Assembly (NCBI GenBank): GCA_900772565.1
Contig: CAAHET010000199.1
Coordinates: 1 to 55,364 of the forward strand
DNA from: an uncultured Faecalibacterium sp.
GTDB taxonomy: Bacteria; Bacillota; Clostridia; Oscillospirales; Ruminococcaceae
DNA length: 55,364 bases
Direction of reading: 5' to 3'
A program made the position numbers and the translations under genes. Under the pieces are notes generated by a model. That model was not told where the DNA came from. It worked only from the letters and a program-made list of their open reading frames with translations, and did no database searches. This document shows, one piece after another, positions 1 through 7,827 of this stretch; position 1 is the stretch's first letter; every line of letters begins with the position of its first letter.

Positions 1-219
1 ATCGAGGGCAAGATCAAGAAGTTCTTCAAGGAGAACTGCCTGGTCGATCAGGAGTTCGTCAAGGACGGCGACCTGACTGTTGCTCAGTACACCGCTAAGG
101 TCGCTAAGGATCTGGGCGGCGAGATCAAGATCGTCAAGTTCGTCCGCTTTGTCAAGGGCGAGGGTCTGGAGAAGCGTGCTGATGACTTCGCATCTGAAGT
201 TGCAAGCATGGTGAAGTAA
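1..219 (+). CDS. tsf: Elongation factor Ts, C-terminal 72 residues (5' end outside window)
   Basis: The window opens inside a gene read in frame 1 that stops with TAA at 217-219. The visible 72 residues begin IEGKIKKFFKENCLVDQEF and contain FVRFVKGEGLEK followed by DDFASEVA, which is the usual C-terminal end of EF-Ts, the guanine nucleotide exchange factor that recycles EF-Tu. The N-terminal UBA domain and the TDFVA motif lie upstream of the window. A strong terminator follows at once, so tsf is the last gene of its operon (rpsB would be expected upstream, not seen). The assignment rests on this C-terminal signature only. Confidence 0.93.
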   Translation: MEGKIKKFFKENCLVDQEFVKDGDLTVAQYTAKVAKDLGGEIKIVKFVRFVKGEGLEKRADDFASEVASMVK

Positions 220-242
220 TTTAAACTTCCAAAGACAAAATG

Positions 243-285
243 GGAGCCGCAGTACCTGTAACAGGGTGCTGCGGCTCCTTTTTTG
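243..285 (+). terminator. Intrinsic terminator of tsf
   Basis: A perfect 10-bp stem GGAGCCGCAG (243-252) pairs with CTGCGGCTCC (269-278) and is followed by a run of six T. It sits 23 bases after the tsf stop codon. Confidence 0.92.
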
Positions 286-289
286 TTTA

Positions 290-330
290 TGAAAATGCAA
301 ATACCGGGCAGCCCACAGACTGCCCGGTAT
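290..330 (-). terminator. Intrinsic terminator of the glycerophosphodiesterase gene
   Basis: ATACCGGGCAG (301-311) and CTGCCCGGTAT (320-330) form an 11-bp stem with an 8-base loop. Read on the minus strand it comes just after the stop codon at 351 and is followed by TTTGCATTTTC. It faces the tsf terminator, so the two convergent units are insulated from each other. Confidence 0.75.
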
Positions 331-350
331 TGCTATACAAATCTTTCTGC

Positions 351-2327
351 TTATGCCTCGTCCAAAACCTCTTCAGGATCCTCAATGGCGTCCTCGATAG
401 TCTCCTCAACCTCCATCGCTTCTTCGGTGTCCGGGGCGGCAAACAGTTCTTGGATCTGATCCCGCAGCCAGAGCAGACGGTTATCCAAAGCCTTGTCCCG
501 TGCCAGCAGCGGCGCAATGATCTCGGGCTTGTCGGTGATCAGGTCATCCACGCCCAGCTGCAGCAGCTTTTCGGCATCCTGCTGACGGTTGATGGTCCAT
601 GCGGAGATGGTCTTGCCGCGCAGATGGATCTGCTGCACCATACCGGCGGTGATAAAGGTGGATTCTACGCTGAAAAAGTCTGCGGCAGGCAGGTCGTAGT
701 AAGTGCCCACGCCCAGCGCCAGAATATACCCTGTGGTAATGTCCGGGTCAAGTTCCTTCACCTTGCACAGGGTCTCGTAGCTTTGAGAGGTGACCACGCA
801 GTCTGAACCATAGTCGTATGCGTGGATCAGCCGTACCGTTTCGGCTTCCAATGTCGGCGTAAAGGTGCTGGGTTTGATCTCAATGTTCAGCTCAGCCTTG
901 CCCTTGCACAGTGCCAGAACCTCTTCCAGCGTGGGAATATAGGAACCCGTGAACTGCCGATGGAACCAGCGTCCGGCATCCAGCTGCTGCACCTGCGCAT
1001 AGGGCAGGTCGTAGATGTTGGCGTTGTAGCCGGTGCACCGGCGCAGGCTGGTGTCGTGGGTCACCACGGCTACGCCATCGGCGGTCATCTGCACGTCCAG
1101 CTCAATGCGGGGGCTGCCGTGCTCCAGCGCCGTCTCGAAGGCTGCCATGGTGTTCTCCGGTGCACGGGAGGAGTAGCCCCGGTGATAGGTGATCACCGGG
1201 TCGGCAAGGCCGAGCACGCTTTGCAACGGCTGTGTTTGCGGGAACAGCAGGTACACCGCTGCCACACTGCAGGTGACCAGTGCGGCGCAGGCCATCATCC
1301 CGGCCAGCACCGTCTGCTCACGGTGCAGGGCAGGGAGCACACCGGAAACGGTCGATTGCGCTGTATCGGGCTGGCGAGTCGTTTCGTACAGTACCTCTGT
1401 AAGGGCGCTCTGCGCCGCCGTCATGGCACAGTCCATAAGCAGGCAAAGGAACGGTAACTCGATCAGCAGCGCTGCGCGGGAAAGCGCCAGCAGGGCAGCA
1501 GTGCTGGCAAAGCCGACACCAAGGATGACACAATAGAACAGCGCTGCCCCACACAGCAGCGTTAGCCCTGTGCGCACGGCAGCAGTCAGCATCCAGCGCA
1601 GTGCCAGTGCAAACAGCTGCCCGGCGCGGCTGCGCAAAATGTGCAGGCTCTCCGCGAACGCACAGCCAAAGCTTTTGCGTTCCAACAGAAACTTTGGCAG
1701 CACCACAAGTCCGTCCAGCAGCAGTGCCAGCACAAAAAGCACCGCCAGAGCAAATAGAAAACGATTGGAGGAACGCGCCTTCAGCAGCCCCCAGAGATAT
1801 TCCGGCACGGCAAACTGGGTCAGATGGTTTGCGGCCAGAAAAAAGTTGGTCAGCGGGATCAGGGCAGCGCCATACAGCAGCAGTGGGAGATTCTGCGGCA
1901 AAAACACCCGCACAAGGCTGCAAAAGGCATCCCGGAACACTGCTGCCGCCCGCAGCGGCTCCCCGCGCCGTATCCGTGTCAGCAGATGCAGCATTGTGGC
2001 GACCTCGTACAGGCTCCAGAAGGCTGCCAGCACCGCCAGCACGGCGATACACCCGATAATGGCAGGGGAGGCAAAGATGTGGGATGCGGTCTTGTTGTTA
2101 AGGTAGCAGATGGGCGCGAACCGCAGCGTCAACGCCCAGATCAGCTGTAGCGCCGGTACGAACAGGAGGTTCGTCAGTACCTTATAAAACAACAGAAAAA
2201 GCAGAAATACCCACCCCTTTGGCGAAAGCAGGGAACGGGTGGCATCGTGCAGGGAGCGGTAGATCTGCTCCTGCTGCCGGAGCTTGGCGGAAAATCGCTT
2301 CAAGATAGCTTCAACCTCTTTTTTCAT
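351..2327 (-). CDS. Membrane-anchored glycerophosphodiester phosphodiesterase
   Basis: A protein of about 658 residues with two parts. The N-terminal ~380 residues hold several long hydrophobic segments, as in the GPDPase membrane domain. The C-terminal ~240 residues are a GDPD catalytic TIM barrel: HRG followed by PENT, then ELDVQ, DGVAVVTHD, NIEIKP and the closing DLITDKP. The family hydrolyses glycerophosphodiesters (lipid head groups, teichoic-acid debris) to sn-glycerol 3-phosphate and an alcohol. The frame is open to an ATG at 2402, but I prefer the ATG at 2327 (MKKEVEAILKR) because the ATG at 2402 sits directly on promoter-like sequence. Neither start has a good ribosome binding site, so the start is uncertain. 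The gene is monocistronic, convergent with tsf and divergent from the carboxyltransferase cluster. Confidence 0.88.
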   Translation of the reverse strand: MKKEVEAILKRFSAKLRQQEQIYRSLHDATRSLLSPKGWVFLLFLLFYKVLTNLLFVPALQLIWALTLRFAPICYLNNKTASHIFASPAIIGCIAVLAVLAAFWSLYEVATMLHLLTRIRRGEPLRAAAVFRDAFCSLVRVFLPQNLPLLLYGAALIPLTNFFLAANHLTQFAVPEYLWGLLKARSSNRFLFALAVLFVLALLLDGLVVLPKFLLERKSFGCAFAESLHILRSRAGQLFALALRWMLTAAVRTGLTLLCGAALFYCVILGVGFASTAALLALSRAALLIELPFLCLLMDCAMTAAQSALTEVLYETTRQPDTAQSTVSGVLPALHREQTVLAGMMACAALVTCSVAAVYLLFPQTQPLQSVLGLADPVITYHRGYSSRAPENTMAAFETALEHGSPRIELDVQMTADGVAVVTHDTSLRRCTGYNANIYDLPYAQVQQLDAGRWFHRQFTGSYIPTLEEVLALCKGKAELNIEIKPSTFTPTLEAETVRLIHAYDYGSDCVVTSQSYETLCKVKELDPDITTGYILALGVGTYYDLPAADFFSVESTFITAGMVQQIHLRGKTISAWTINRQQDAEKLLQLGVDDLITDKPEIIAPLLARDKALDNRLLWLRDQIQELFAAPDTEEAMEVEETIEDAIEDPEEVLDEA

Positions 2328-2590
2328 TTTTACCGGGCGTTTCGCGTGCGTTGTATAAGTACAGTTTGGCAGATCGTCCGGCAATCTATGTTTTGTAACC
2401 ATAGTGTAACATAAACAGACAGGAAAGAAAACGCAGCAGGTGGGTGCAGTTTCGCCAAAAAAACCGGGAAAATTTCTACGTCCTCAAAATAACGATTTAC
2501 CCAGATAAAATGCACGAAACGATGAATCGTTAAAAATTTGGCTTTCCATAAGAGATGGATGTTGAATCGCATGGATTTTTATAGAATCCC

Positions 2591-2619
2591 TTGCATTTTT
2601 TTGCCATCTTCTGTATAAT
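2591..2619 (+). promoter_or_regulatory. Sigma-A type promoter of the carboxyltransferase cluster
   Basis: TTGCAT (2591-2596), 17-base spacer, perfect TATAAT (2614-2619). The gene starts at 2665 behind AGGAGGT (2652-2658). The rest of the 262-base gap 2403-2664 is AT-rich and shows no other feature I can support. Confidence 0.8.
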
Positions 2620-2664
2620 GAATATAATTTTGAAAGCTCACACAGACAACCAGGAGGTCTAATT

Positions 2665-3984
2665 ATGGCTTCAAAGATCAATAAGGGAGAAATCCTCGCC
2701 AAGTTCTTCGATGACGGGGAATACACTGCGCTGTTTGCTGATGGTGCAGTGAGCGCTGCCTGCGGCTATGCTGCAGGTCAGCAGGCTTACGCCGTTTATC
2801 AGAACGGTGAGGCTGTTACCGTAAAGGATGTTGAAAAGAACATCAAGGTTCTGGAAATGGCTGCACAGACCGGCTGCCCGGTGGTCACCTTCTATAACTC
2901 GGTTGGCGCAAAGCTGACCGAGGGTCTGGACGTGCTGACTGCCAGCGCAAAGCTGAATGCGCAGATCGCAAAGGTCTCCGGCGTTGTTCCGCAGGTGGCC
3001 GTTGTTCTGGGTGTCTGCGGCGGCACCAGCGCTCTGAGCGTTGCCAACGCAGACGTCTGCATTATGGCCGAGGGCGCAGAGCTGTTCTTCACCGCTCCGT
3101 TCACCTCCGCTGCCAAGGGCGATAAGGTCGCCGATGCAGGCAGCGCCGCCGCTGCCGCCAAGGCAGGTGTGGCTTCCATCGTGGCTGCCGATGCCGCAGA
3201 GGCTGCTGAAAAGGCCGCTCACATCGTAGGTCTGCTGCCCGCCAACAACCTGACCGGCCCGGCCATCTTCGAGTTCGAGCAGCCCACCGCTGTTCTGGCT
3301 GCAGGTGCCGAGCCCGCAAAGGCCGCTGCTGCTGTGATCGATAAGGACAGCGCCGTGGAGCTGTACGCAGGCTTTGGTAAGTCTGTCTATACCGCATTTG
3401 CAACCATCGGCGGCAACGCTGTGGGCGTTGTGGCAACCGGCAAGCAGCTGTGCCACAACTGCGTAGCCAAGGCTTCCCGCTTTGTGCGCCTGTGCGATGC
3501 CTTCAGCGTTCCTGTGGTCACCATCGTGGACACCGAGGGCTTTGTGCCCAGCGTTACCGATGACGTGGCTGGCGGCATCCGCGAGGCTGCCCGTCTGGCC
3601 GCTACCTATGCTGATGCTACCACCGCAAAGGTAGCAGTGCTGGCCGGTAAGGCTGTGGGCCCTGTGTACACCACTCTGGCTGCTGCCGACCTGCGCATCG
3701 CTGTGACCGGCTGCACCGTCAGCGCACTGGAGCCCAGCGCCGCTGTCAGCGTGCTGTACAAGGACGAGATCGATGCTTCCGACAACATCATTGCCGCCAC
3801 CAAGGCCAAGGCTGCTGCCTACACCGCAGAGGTGTGCAGCGCTGCCAGCGCAGTGGCTGCAGGTGCTGCCGATATGAGCTGCGATGCCGCCAATGTGCGC
3901 GCCAGCGTTGTGGCTGCACTGGAGCTGCTGAGCACCAAGCGTGCTGCCCGCCTGCCCAAGAAGCATGGCAATATGGCCCTGTAA
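2665..3984 (+). CDS. Acyl-CoA carboxyltransferase subunit (12S / PccB-like, divergent)
   Basis: A very alanine-rich protein of 439 residues with the two crotonase-like halves of a biotin-dependent carboxyltransferase. The N-half has VCGGTSALSVANADVC (about residues 117-132), where homologues have a GG-containing oxyanion-hole loop. The C-half has FVRLCDAFSVPVVTIVD then EGFVP (from about 272), GGIREAARLAATYADAT, and KAVGPVYTTL (about 329), where PccB/12S proteins usually have KAYGGAY. It is shorter than the usual 510-530 residues. By family it would transfer carboxyl groups between carboxybiotin and an acyl-CoA; the acyl-CoA cannot be told from sequence. It is first in an operon with the biotin carrier and a pyruvate-type carboxyltransferase. 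The altered GGAY motif makes activity less certain. Start fixed by AGGAGGT seven bases upstream. Confidence 0.78.
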   Translation: MASKINKGEILAKFFDDGEYTALFADGAVSAACGYAAGQQAYAVYQNGEAVTVKDVEKNIKVLEMAAQTGCPVVTFYNSVGAKLTEGLDVLTASAKLNAQIAKVSGVVPQVAVVLGVCGGTSALSVANADVCIMAEGAELFFTAPFTSAAKGDKVADAGSAAAAAKAGVASIVAADAAEAAEKAAHIVGLLPANNLTGPAIFEFEQPTAVLAAGAEPAKAAAAVIDKDSAVELYAGFGKSVYTAFATIGGNAVGVVATGKQLCHNCVAKASRFVRLCDAFSVPVVTIVDTEGFVPSVTDDVAGGIREAARLAATYADATTAKVAVLAGKAVGPVYTTLAAADLRIAVTGCTVSALEPSAAVSVLYKDEIDASDNIIAATKAKAAAYTAEVCSAASAVAAGAADMSCDAANVRASVVAALELLSTKRAARLPKKHGNMAL

Positions 3985-4035
3985 GCGTCCGAATGTAAGT
4001 TAATTGAGTTCGATTTTGAATTGGAGGATCCTTCC

Positions 4036-4416
4036 ATGAAGTACTACAATATTACTGTCAATGGTGTTGCTTACAGCGTTTCCGTTGAGGAAACTGCCGC
4101 AGGCGCTGCTCCTGTTGCTGCTGCTCCCGTTGCAGCACCCGCCGCACCCAAGGCCGCTCCCGCTCCCGCAGCTGCTCCCAAGGCAGCCGCCGGTGCAGCC
4201 GGTGCGGTTACCGTCAAGGCTCCCATGCCCGGCAACATTCTGGATGTCAAGGTCGCTGCCGGTGCTTCTGTCAAGGCCGGCGACGTGCTGGTCATCCTCG
4301 AGGCCATGAAGATGGAGAATGAGATCGTTGCTCCGCAGGATGGCACCGTGGCTTCCATCAACGTGAACAAGGGCGATACCGTCAACTCCGGTGACGTTCT
4401 GGTTTCCATGAACTAA
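4036..4416 (+). CDS. Biotin carboxyl carrier protein (1.3S-like)
   Basis: 126 residues. A short N-terminal strand region (MKYYNITVNGVAYSVSVEE) leads into an Ala/Pro linker (about residues 21-57) and a C-terminal biotinyl domain with the motif EAMKMENEI; the biotinylated lysine is K92. It carries carboxybiotin between the two carboxyltransferase subunits encoded on either side. The ATG at 4036 lies eight bases after GGAGG (4023-4027); the in-frame TTG at 4021 precedes that site and is not the start. Similar carriers belong to oxaloacetate decarboxylase, methylmalonyl-CoA decarboxylase and transcarboxylase. The neighbouring genes decide between these. Confidence 0.93.
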   Translation: MKYYNITVNGVAYSVSVEETAAGAAPVAAAPVAAPAAPKAAPAPAAAPKAAAGAAGAVTVKAPMPGNILDVKVAAGASVKAGDVLVILEAMKMENEIVAPQDGTVASINVNKGDTVNSGDVLVSMN

Positions 4417-4432
4417 GGAAGAGGTGACAACC

Positions 4433-5836
4433 ATGGCAAAAAAGCCGATCAAGGTGACCGAGGTCGTCCTGCGTGATGCGCACCAGTCTTTGCTGGCTAC
4501 CCGTATGACCATGGACGAGATGCGCCCCATCCTGCCCGAAATGGACAAGATCAACTACTTCTCTGTGGAGTGCTGGGGCGGCGCTACGTTCGACAGCTGC
4601 ATCCGCTTCTTGGACGAGGATCCGTGGGAGCGTCTGCGCATCCTGCGCAAGGAGCTGCCGCACCAGAAGCTGCAGATGCTGTTCCGCGGCCAGAATATGC
4701 TGGGCTACCGTCCCTACGCAGATGACGCTGTGGAGTACTTTGTACAGAAGTCTGTTGCCAACGGCATCGACGTCATCCGTATCTTCGACGCATTGAACGA
4801 CCCCCGCAACCTGCAGACTGCGATCAAGTCTGCCAACAAGGAGGGCGCTCATGTGCAGGGCTGCATCAGCTACACCCTGAGCCCCGTGCACAACAACGAG
4901 TACTTTGCATCCTACGCCAAGACTCTGGAGGAGATGGGTGCAAACTCCATCTGCATCAAGGATATGGCCGGTCTGCTCACCCCCTATACCTGCTATGATC
5001 TGGTCAAGAAGCTGAAGGAGACCGTCAGCATCCCTGTGGATATCCACAGCCACTACACCGCAGGTCTGGCTTCCATGTCCATCCTCAAGGGCATCGAAGC
5101 AGGTGCCGACATCGTCGATACCGCTATGAGCCCCCTGAGCCTTGGCACCAGCCACATGCCCACCGAGAGTCTGGTGGCTGCCCTGCAGGGCACCGACTAC
5201 GACACCGGTCTGGATCTGAAGCAGCTGAATGTCGTGCGCGCTTACTTTGCAAAGCTGCGCGAGAAGTACATCGCCAACGGTCAGATCAGCCCCAAGAGCC
5301 TTGGCGTGGACGCCAACACTCTGCTGTATCAGGTGCCGGGTGGCATGTTCTCCAACATGCTCAAGCAGCTGAAGGATGCCGGTAAGGAAGACAAGCTGGA
5401 CGAAGTGCTGGCCGAGATCCCCCGCGTCCGTGAGGATGCAGGCTATCCGCCGCTGGTCACCCCCACCAGCCAGATCGTTGGCACGCAGGCTGTGTTTAAC
5501 GTTATCATGGGTGAGCGCTACAAGATGGTCACCAAGGAGTTCAAGGGTCTGGTCCACGGCGACTACGGCAAGACTCCTGCTCCCATCAAGCCCGAGTTCA
5601 CCAAGAAGATCCTTGGCGACGAGCAGCCCATTACCTGCCGCTTTGCCGATACGCTGGCTCCTGAGATGGACAAGCTGAAGGCCGAAGCTGCCAAGTGGGC
5701 AACGCAGGAAGAGGACGTGCTGACCTACGCAATGTTCCCGCAGGTTGCTCCCAAGTTCTTCGATAAGCGCAATGCTAAAAAGCAGGGCGTGGACGGCGAT
5801 CATGTGGATTACACCAACCAGTCCCATCCTGTCTGA
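4433..5836 (+). CDS. Pyruvate/oxaloacetate carboxyltransferase subunit (transcarboxylase 5S-like)
   Basis: 467 residues of the pyruvate carboxylase / oxaloacetate decarboxylase alpha / transcarboxylase 5S family. Metal and carboxybiotin site residues are visible: RDAHQS (D15), the lysine of IKDMAG (K176, the carbamylated lysine in homologues) and HSH (H205, H207). The C-terminal part (about 330-467) is the conserved post-barrel domain; the protein stops before a biotin domain, which is supplied by the separate upstream gene. The expected reaction is carboxyl transfer between oxaloacetate/pyruvate and biotin. I chose ATG 4433 behind AGGAAGAGG (4416-4424) over the in-frame GTG 4424, which lies inside that site. 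No beta or gamma membrane subunit follows; a terminator does. Confidence 0.92.
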   Translation: MAKKPIKVTEVVLRDAHQSLLATRMTMDEMRPILPEMDKINYFSVECWGGATFDSCIRFLDEDPWERLRILRKELPHQKLQMLFRGQNMLGYRPYADDAVEYFVQKSVANGIDVIRIFDALNDPRNLQTAIKSANKEGAHVQGCISYTLSPVHNNEYFASYAKTLEEMGANSICIKDMAGLLTPYTCYDLVKKLKETVSIPVDIHSHYTAGLASMSILKGIEAGADIVDTAMSPLSLGTSHMPTESLVAALQGTDYDTGLDLKQLNVVRAYFAKLREKYIANGQISPKSLGVDANTLLYQVPGGMFSNMLKQLKDAGKEDKLDEVLAEIPRVREDAGYPPLVTPTSQIVGTQAVFNVIMGERYKMVTKEFKGLVHGDYGKTPAPIKPEFTKKILGDEQPITCRFADTLAPEMDKLKAEAAKWATQEEDVLTYAMFPQVAPKFFDKRNAKKQGVDGDHVDYTNQSHPV

Positions 5837-5852
5837 CAAATAAGCTTCTTTC

Positions 5853-5890
5853 AGGGCTGCTGCACAAAAAGCTGTGCGGCAGCCCTTTTT
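5853..5890 (+). terminator. Intrinsic terminator of the carboxyltransferase operon
   Basis: AGGGCTGC with TGCACA on the left arm pairs with TGTGC and GCAGCCCT (5879-5886) on the right, followed by a T run. It starts 17 bases after the stop codon of the 5S-like gene. Confidence 0.9.
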
Positions 5891-5955
5891 GTATATCCAG
5901 CAAAGGCACAAAACAGGCTGCGCCGGGCAATGCCGGAAAAACTTCTGCATACACA

Positions 5956-5984
5956 TTGACTTGCCGCCCAATACCTTTTATAAT
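5956..5984 (+). promoter_or_regulatory. Sigma-A promoter of the small HTH gene
   Basis: TTGACT (5956-5961), 17-base spacer, TATAAT (5979-5984); the start codon is at 6033 behind GAGGAAAA. Confidence 0.82.
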
Positions 5985-6032
5985 GAAAGAAATGAGCCCG
6001 GCAATACAATAAATGATGTGGAGGAAAATGCT

Positions 6033-6374
6033 ATGCGAAGCATCCCGGAACAGCGCATTGCTGAGTTTCAGGAGCAGGACTATCAACGGTATTTTGGCAT
6101 TTCAAAACTGGAATTTGACCGGATGCTCAAGGCTTTGCAGGAGGCTTACCGTCAGGAGCATAAGCGCAAGACCCGCTTTACCAAAATCTCCATGATGGAT
6201 AAACTCATCCTGACCTTGATCTATCGCTACGAATACCGCACGATGGAAAGCATTGCCAAGGAATACGAGGTTTCTCTGGATACCATTGCCGACAACATCC
6301 ATTGGGTGGAGCGCACACTGCTCAACGCAGATATCCTGCAAACCAGCGTGACCTGCGTTTATAAGACGAACTGA
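6033..6374 (+). CDS. Small HTH protein, transposase N-terminal-like (orphan)
   Basis: 113 residues. The C-terminal part contains MDKLILTLIYRYEYRTMESI, then AKEYEVSLDTIADNIHWVER, a helix-turn-helix like the N-terminal domain of IS5-family transposases (HTH_Tnp_4 type). No DDE catalytic region follows in any frame before the terminator at 6377, and I see no terminal inverted repeats or target-site duplication. The gene has its own good promoter and terminator. It is either a domesticated regulator derived from a transposase or an ORF-A remnant. The similarity is judged by eye. The start was chosen from GAGGAAAA (6021-6028). Confidence 0.6.
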   Translation: MRSIPEQRIAEFQEQDYQRYFGISKLEFDRMLKALQEAYRQEHKRKTRFTKISMMDKLILTLIYRYEYRTMESIAKEYEVSLDTIADNIHWVERTLLNADILQTSVTCVYKTN

Positions 6375-6376
6375 TG

Positions 6377-6413
6377 TTATGACCCTGCGTGAAAACGCGG
6401 GGTTATAATTTTT
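6377..6413 (+). terminator. Intrinsic terminator after the small HTH gene
   Basis: A near-perfect 14-bp stem, TTATGACCCTGCGT (6377-6390) with ACGCGGGGTTATAA (6395-6408), closed by a GAAA tetraloop and followed by five T. It starts two bases after the stop codon. Confidence 0.9.
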
Positions 6414-6529
6414 CAGAGGGAAAGCTTCTAAAAAGCGGTAACTGCCGCAGCCATGTTGTTTTGACTGCGGACGGATGCACAGCAGTAAAAAATGGAAATC
6501 GTGTTTTTTGCGCGGATGCAGTCTGCACC

Positions 6530-6558
6530 TTGAATTTTTCAGAAAAGAATAGTAAAAT
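6530..6558 (+). promoter_or_regulatory. Sigma-A promoter of the yicC-thiN operon
   Basis: TTGAAT (6530-6535), 17-base spacer, TAAAAT (6553-6558). It leaves a leader of about 85 bases before yicC. I see nothing else in 6414-6529. Confidence 0.72.
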
Positions 6559-6651
6559 GATGCTATATGTATCGTAACATGGGCTTGTGTGCCCAAAGCG
6601 GATACCTATACAGAAAAACCGAAGTTAAACCGCAAAAGAATAGGAGCTAGT

Positions 6652-7530
6652 ATGATCTTAAGCATGACCGGTTTCGGCAGGGGGACTGCCGTGCTCAATG
6701 GCCGTGAGATCACTGTGGAGCTGCGCAGCGTGAACTCCCGCTATTTCGAGTATTCCTCCCGCATCCCGCGCACCTGCAGTTCTCTGGACAGCCGCCTGAA
6801 AAAGCAGCTCAACCAGCGGATCTCCCGCGGCAAGGTAGAGCTTAGCATGACCGTGCAGAACGTGGACGCAGCGGATACCGTGGTCGCCGTCAACATGGAG
6901 CTTGCCCGCAGCTATCAGCAGGCAATGCGGGACTTGTCTGAGCAGCTGGGGGTCAAAAATGATGTGTCCACCGCCGTTCTGACCCGTTTCCCGGATGTGC
7001 TGACCACCCGCCACGCCGATGTGGACGAGGAACAGCTGTGGCAGGATGTGTCTGCTGTCACCGCGCAGGCATTGGATCGCTTTGTGGAGATGCGCGCCGC
7101 CGAGGGTGCCAAGATGAAGGCAGACGTGGAAAGCCGCCTTGTGTTGCTGGAAGAGTGCGTCGGCAAGGTGGAGAGCCTGAGTGCAGGCCGGGTAGAAAAC
7201 TACACCAACCGCTTGTACGAAAAGCTCAAGGTCATCCTGCAGGATCGTGATATCGATGATGCCCGTGTGCTGACCGAGGCCGCCATCTTTGGCGATAAGA
7301 CTGCCGTGGATGAGGAGACTGTCCGTCTGCGCAGCCATATTGCACAGTACCGCGATATCCTGCAGCTGGACGAGCCCGTGGGCCGCAAGCTGGATTTCCT
7401 GACGCAGGAGCTGAACCGCGAGACCAATACCATTGGTTCAAAGTGTCAGGATCTGGACATCACCCGCATCGTGGTGGATATGAAAGCGGAGATCGAAAAG
7501 ATCCGCGAGCAGATCCAGAATCTGGAATAA
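6652..7530 (+). CDS. yicC: YicC-family endoribonuclease
   Basis: 292 residues, the usual family length. It starts with the diagnostic MILSMTGFGRGTA, then ELRSVNSRYFEYSSRIPR, and ends with the conserved block containing KLDFLTQELNRETNTIGSK, then MKAEIEKIREQIQNLE. YicC proteins are reported to be metal-dependent endoribonucleases acting on RNA. yicC next to remA and gmk is a standard Clostridia/Bacilli arrangement. The start is set by TAGGAG five bases before ATG. First gene of a run of twelve tightly spaced plus-strand genes. Confidence 0.93.
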   Translation: MILSMTGFGRGTAVLNGREITVELRSVNSRYFEYSSRIPRTCSSLDSRLKKQLNQRISRGKVELSMTVQNVDAADTVVAVNMELARSYQQAMRDLSEQLGVKNDVSTAVLTRFPDVLTTRHADVDEEQLWQDVSAVTAQALDRFVEMRAAEGAKMKADVESRLVLLEECVGKVESLSAGRVENYTNRLYEKLKVILQDRDIDDARVLTEAAIFGDKTAVDEETVRLRSHIAQYRDILQLDEPVGRKLDFLTQELNRETNTIGSKCQDLDITRIVVDMKAEIEKIREQIQNLE

Positions 7531-7548
7531 TATGTTGTGGAGGAGCCT

Positions 7549-7827
7549 ATGAAACTCATCAACATCGGCTTTGGCAATATGGTCAGTGCGGGGCGCGTGG
7601 TGGCAGTCGTCAGCCCGGACTCTGCACCGGTCAAGCGTCTGGTGAAGGAAGCACGCGAGCGCGGGATGCTGATCGATGCCTCTTACGGCCGCAGCACCCG
7701 GGCTGTGCTCATCATGGACTCCGATCATGTCGTGCTGTCTGCTCTTCAGCCCGAAACGGTGGCAAGCCGTGCCGCCGGGCAGGAGGGCAGAGCATCAATG
7801 GAGGAAGAAGCATCTCATGGCGAATGA
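7549..7827 (+). CDS. remA: RemA/DUF370 family DNA-binding regulator
   Basis: 92 residues beginning MKLINIGFGNMVSAGRVVAV, with the family blocks SPDSAPVKRLVKEAR, GMLIDASYGRSTRAVLIMDS and DHVVLSALQPETV. In Bacillus RemA is an oligomeric regulator of matrix genes; in Clostridia the target is mostly unknown. ATG 7549 is chosen with GGAGG just upstream (7539-7543); the in-frame GTG at 7537 precedes that site. The last 11 bases overlap the start of gmk, which suggests translational coupling. Confidence 0.93.
   Translation: MKLINIGFGNMVSAGRVVAVVSPDSAPVKRLVKEARERGMLIDASYGRSTRAVLIMDSDHVVLSALQPETVASRAAGQEGRASMEEEASHGE

Noticed and set aside
2671..3966. A 431-codon antisense frame across the carboxyltransferase gene
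   Set aside because: Gly/Ser/His-rich low-complexity product produced by the Ala-rich sense strand; no ribosome binding site and wrong side of a strong sense promoter.
4382..5971. A 529-codon antisense frame across the 5S-like gene
   Set aside because: Shadow of a gene with complete catalytic motifs; it also runs through the sense terminator.
5837..6651. An insertion sequence around the small HTH gene
   Set aside because: No DDE transposase segment, no terminal inverted repeats and no direct-repeat target duplication could be found on either side.
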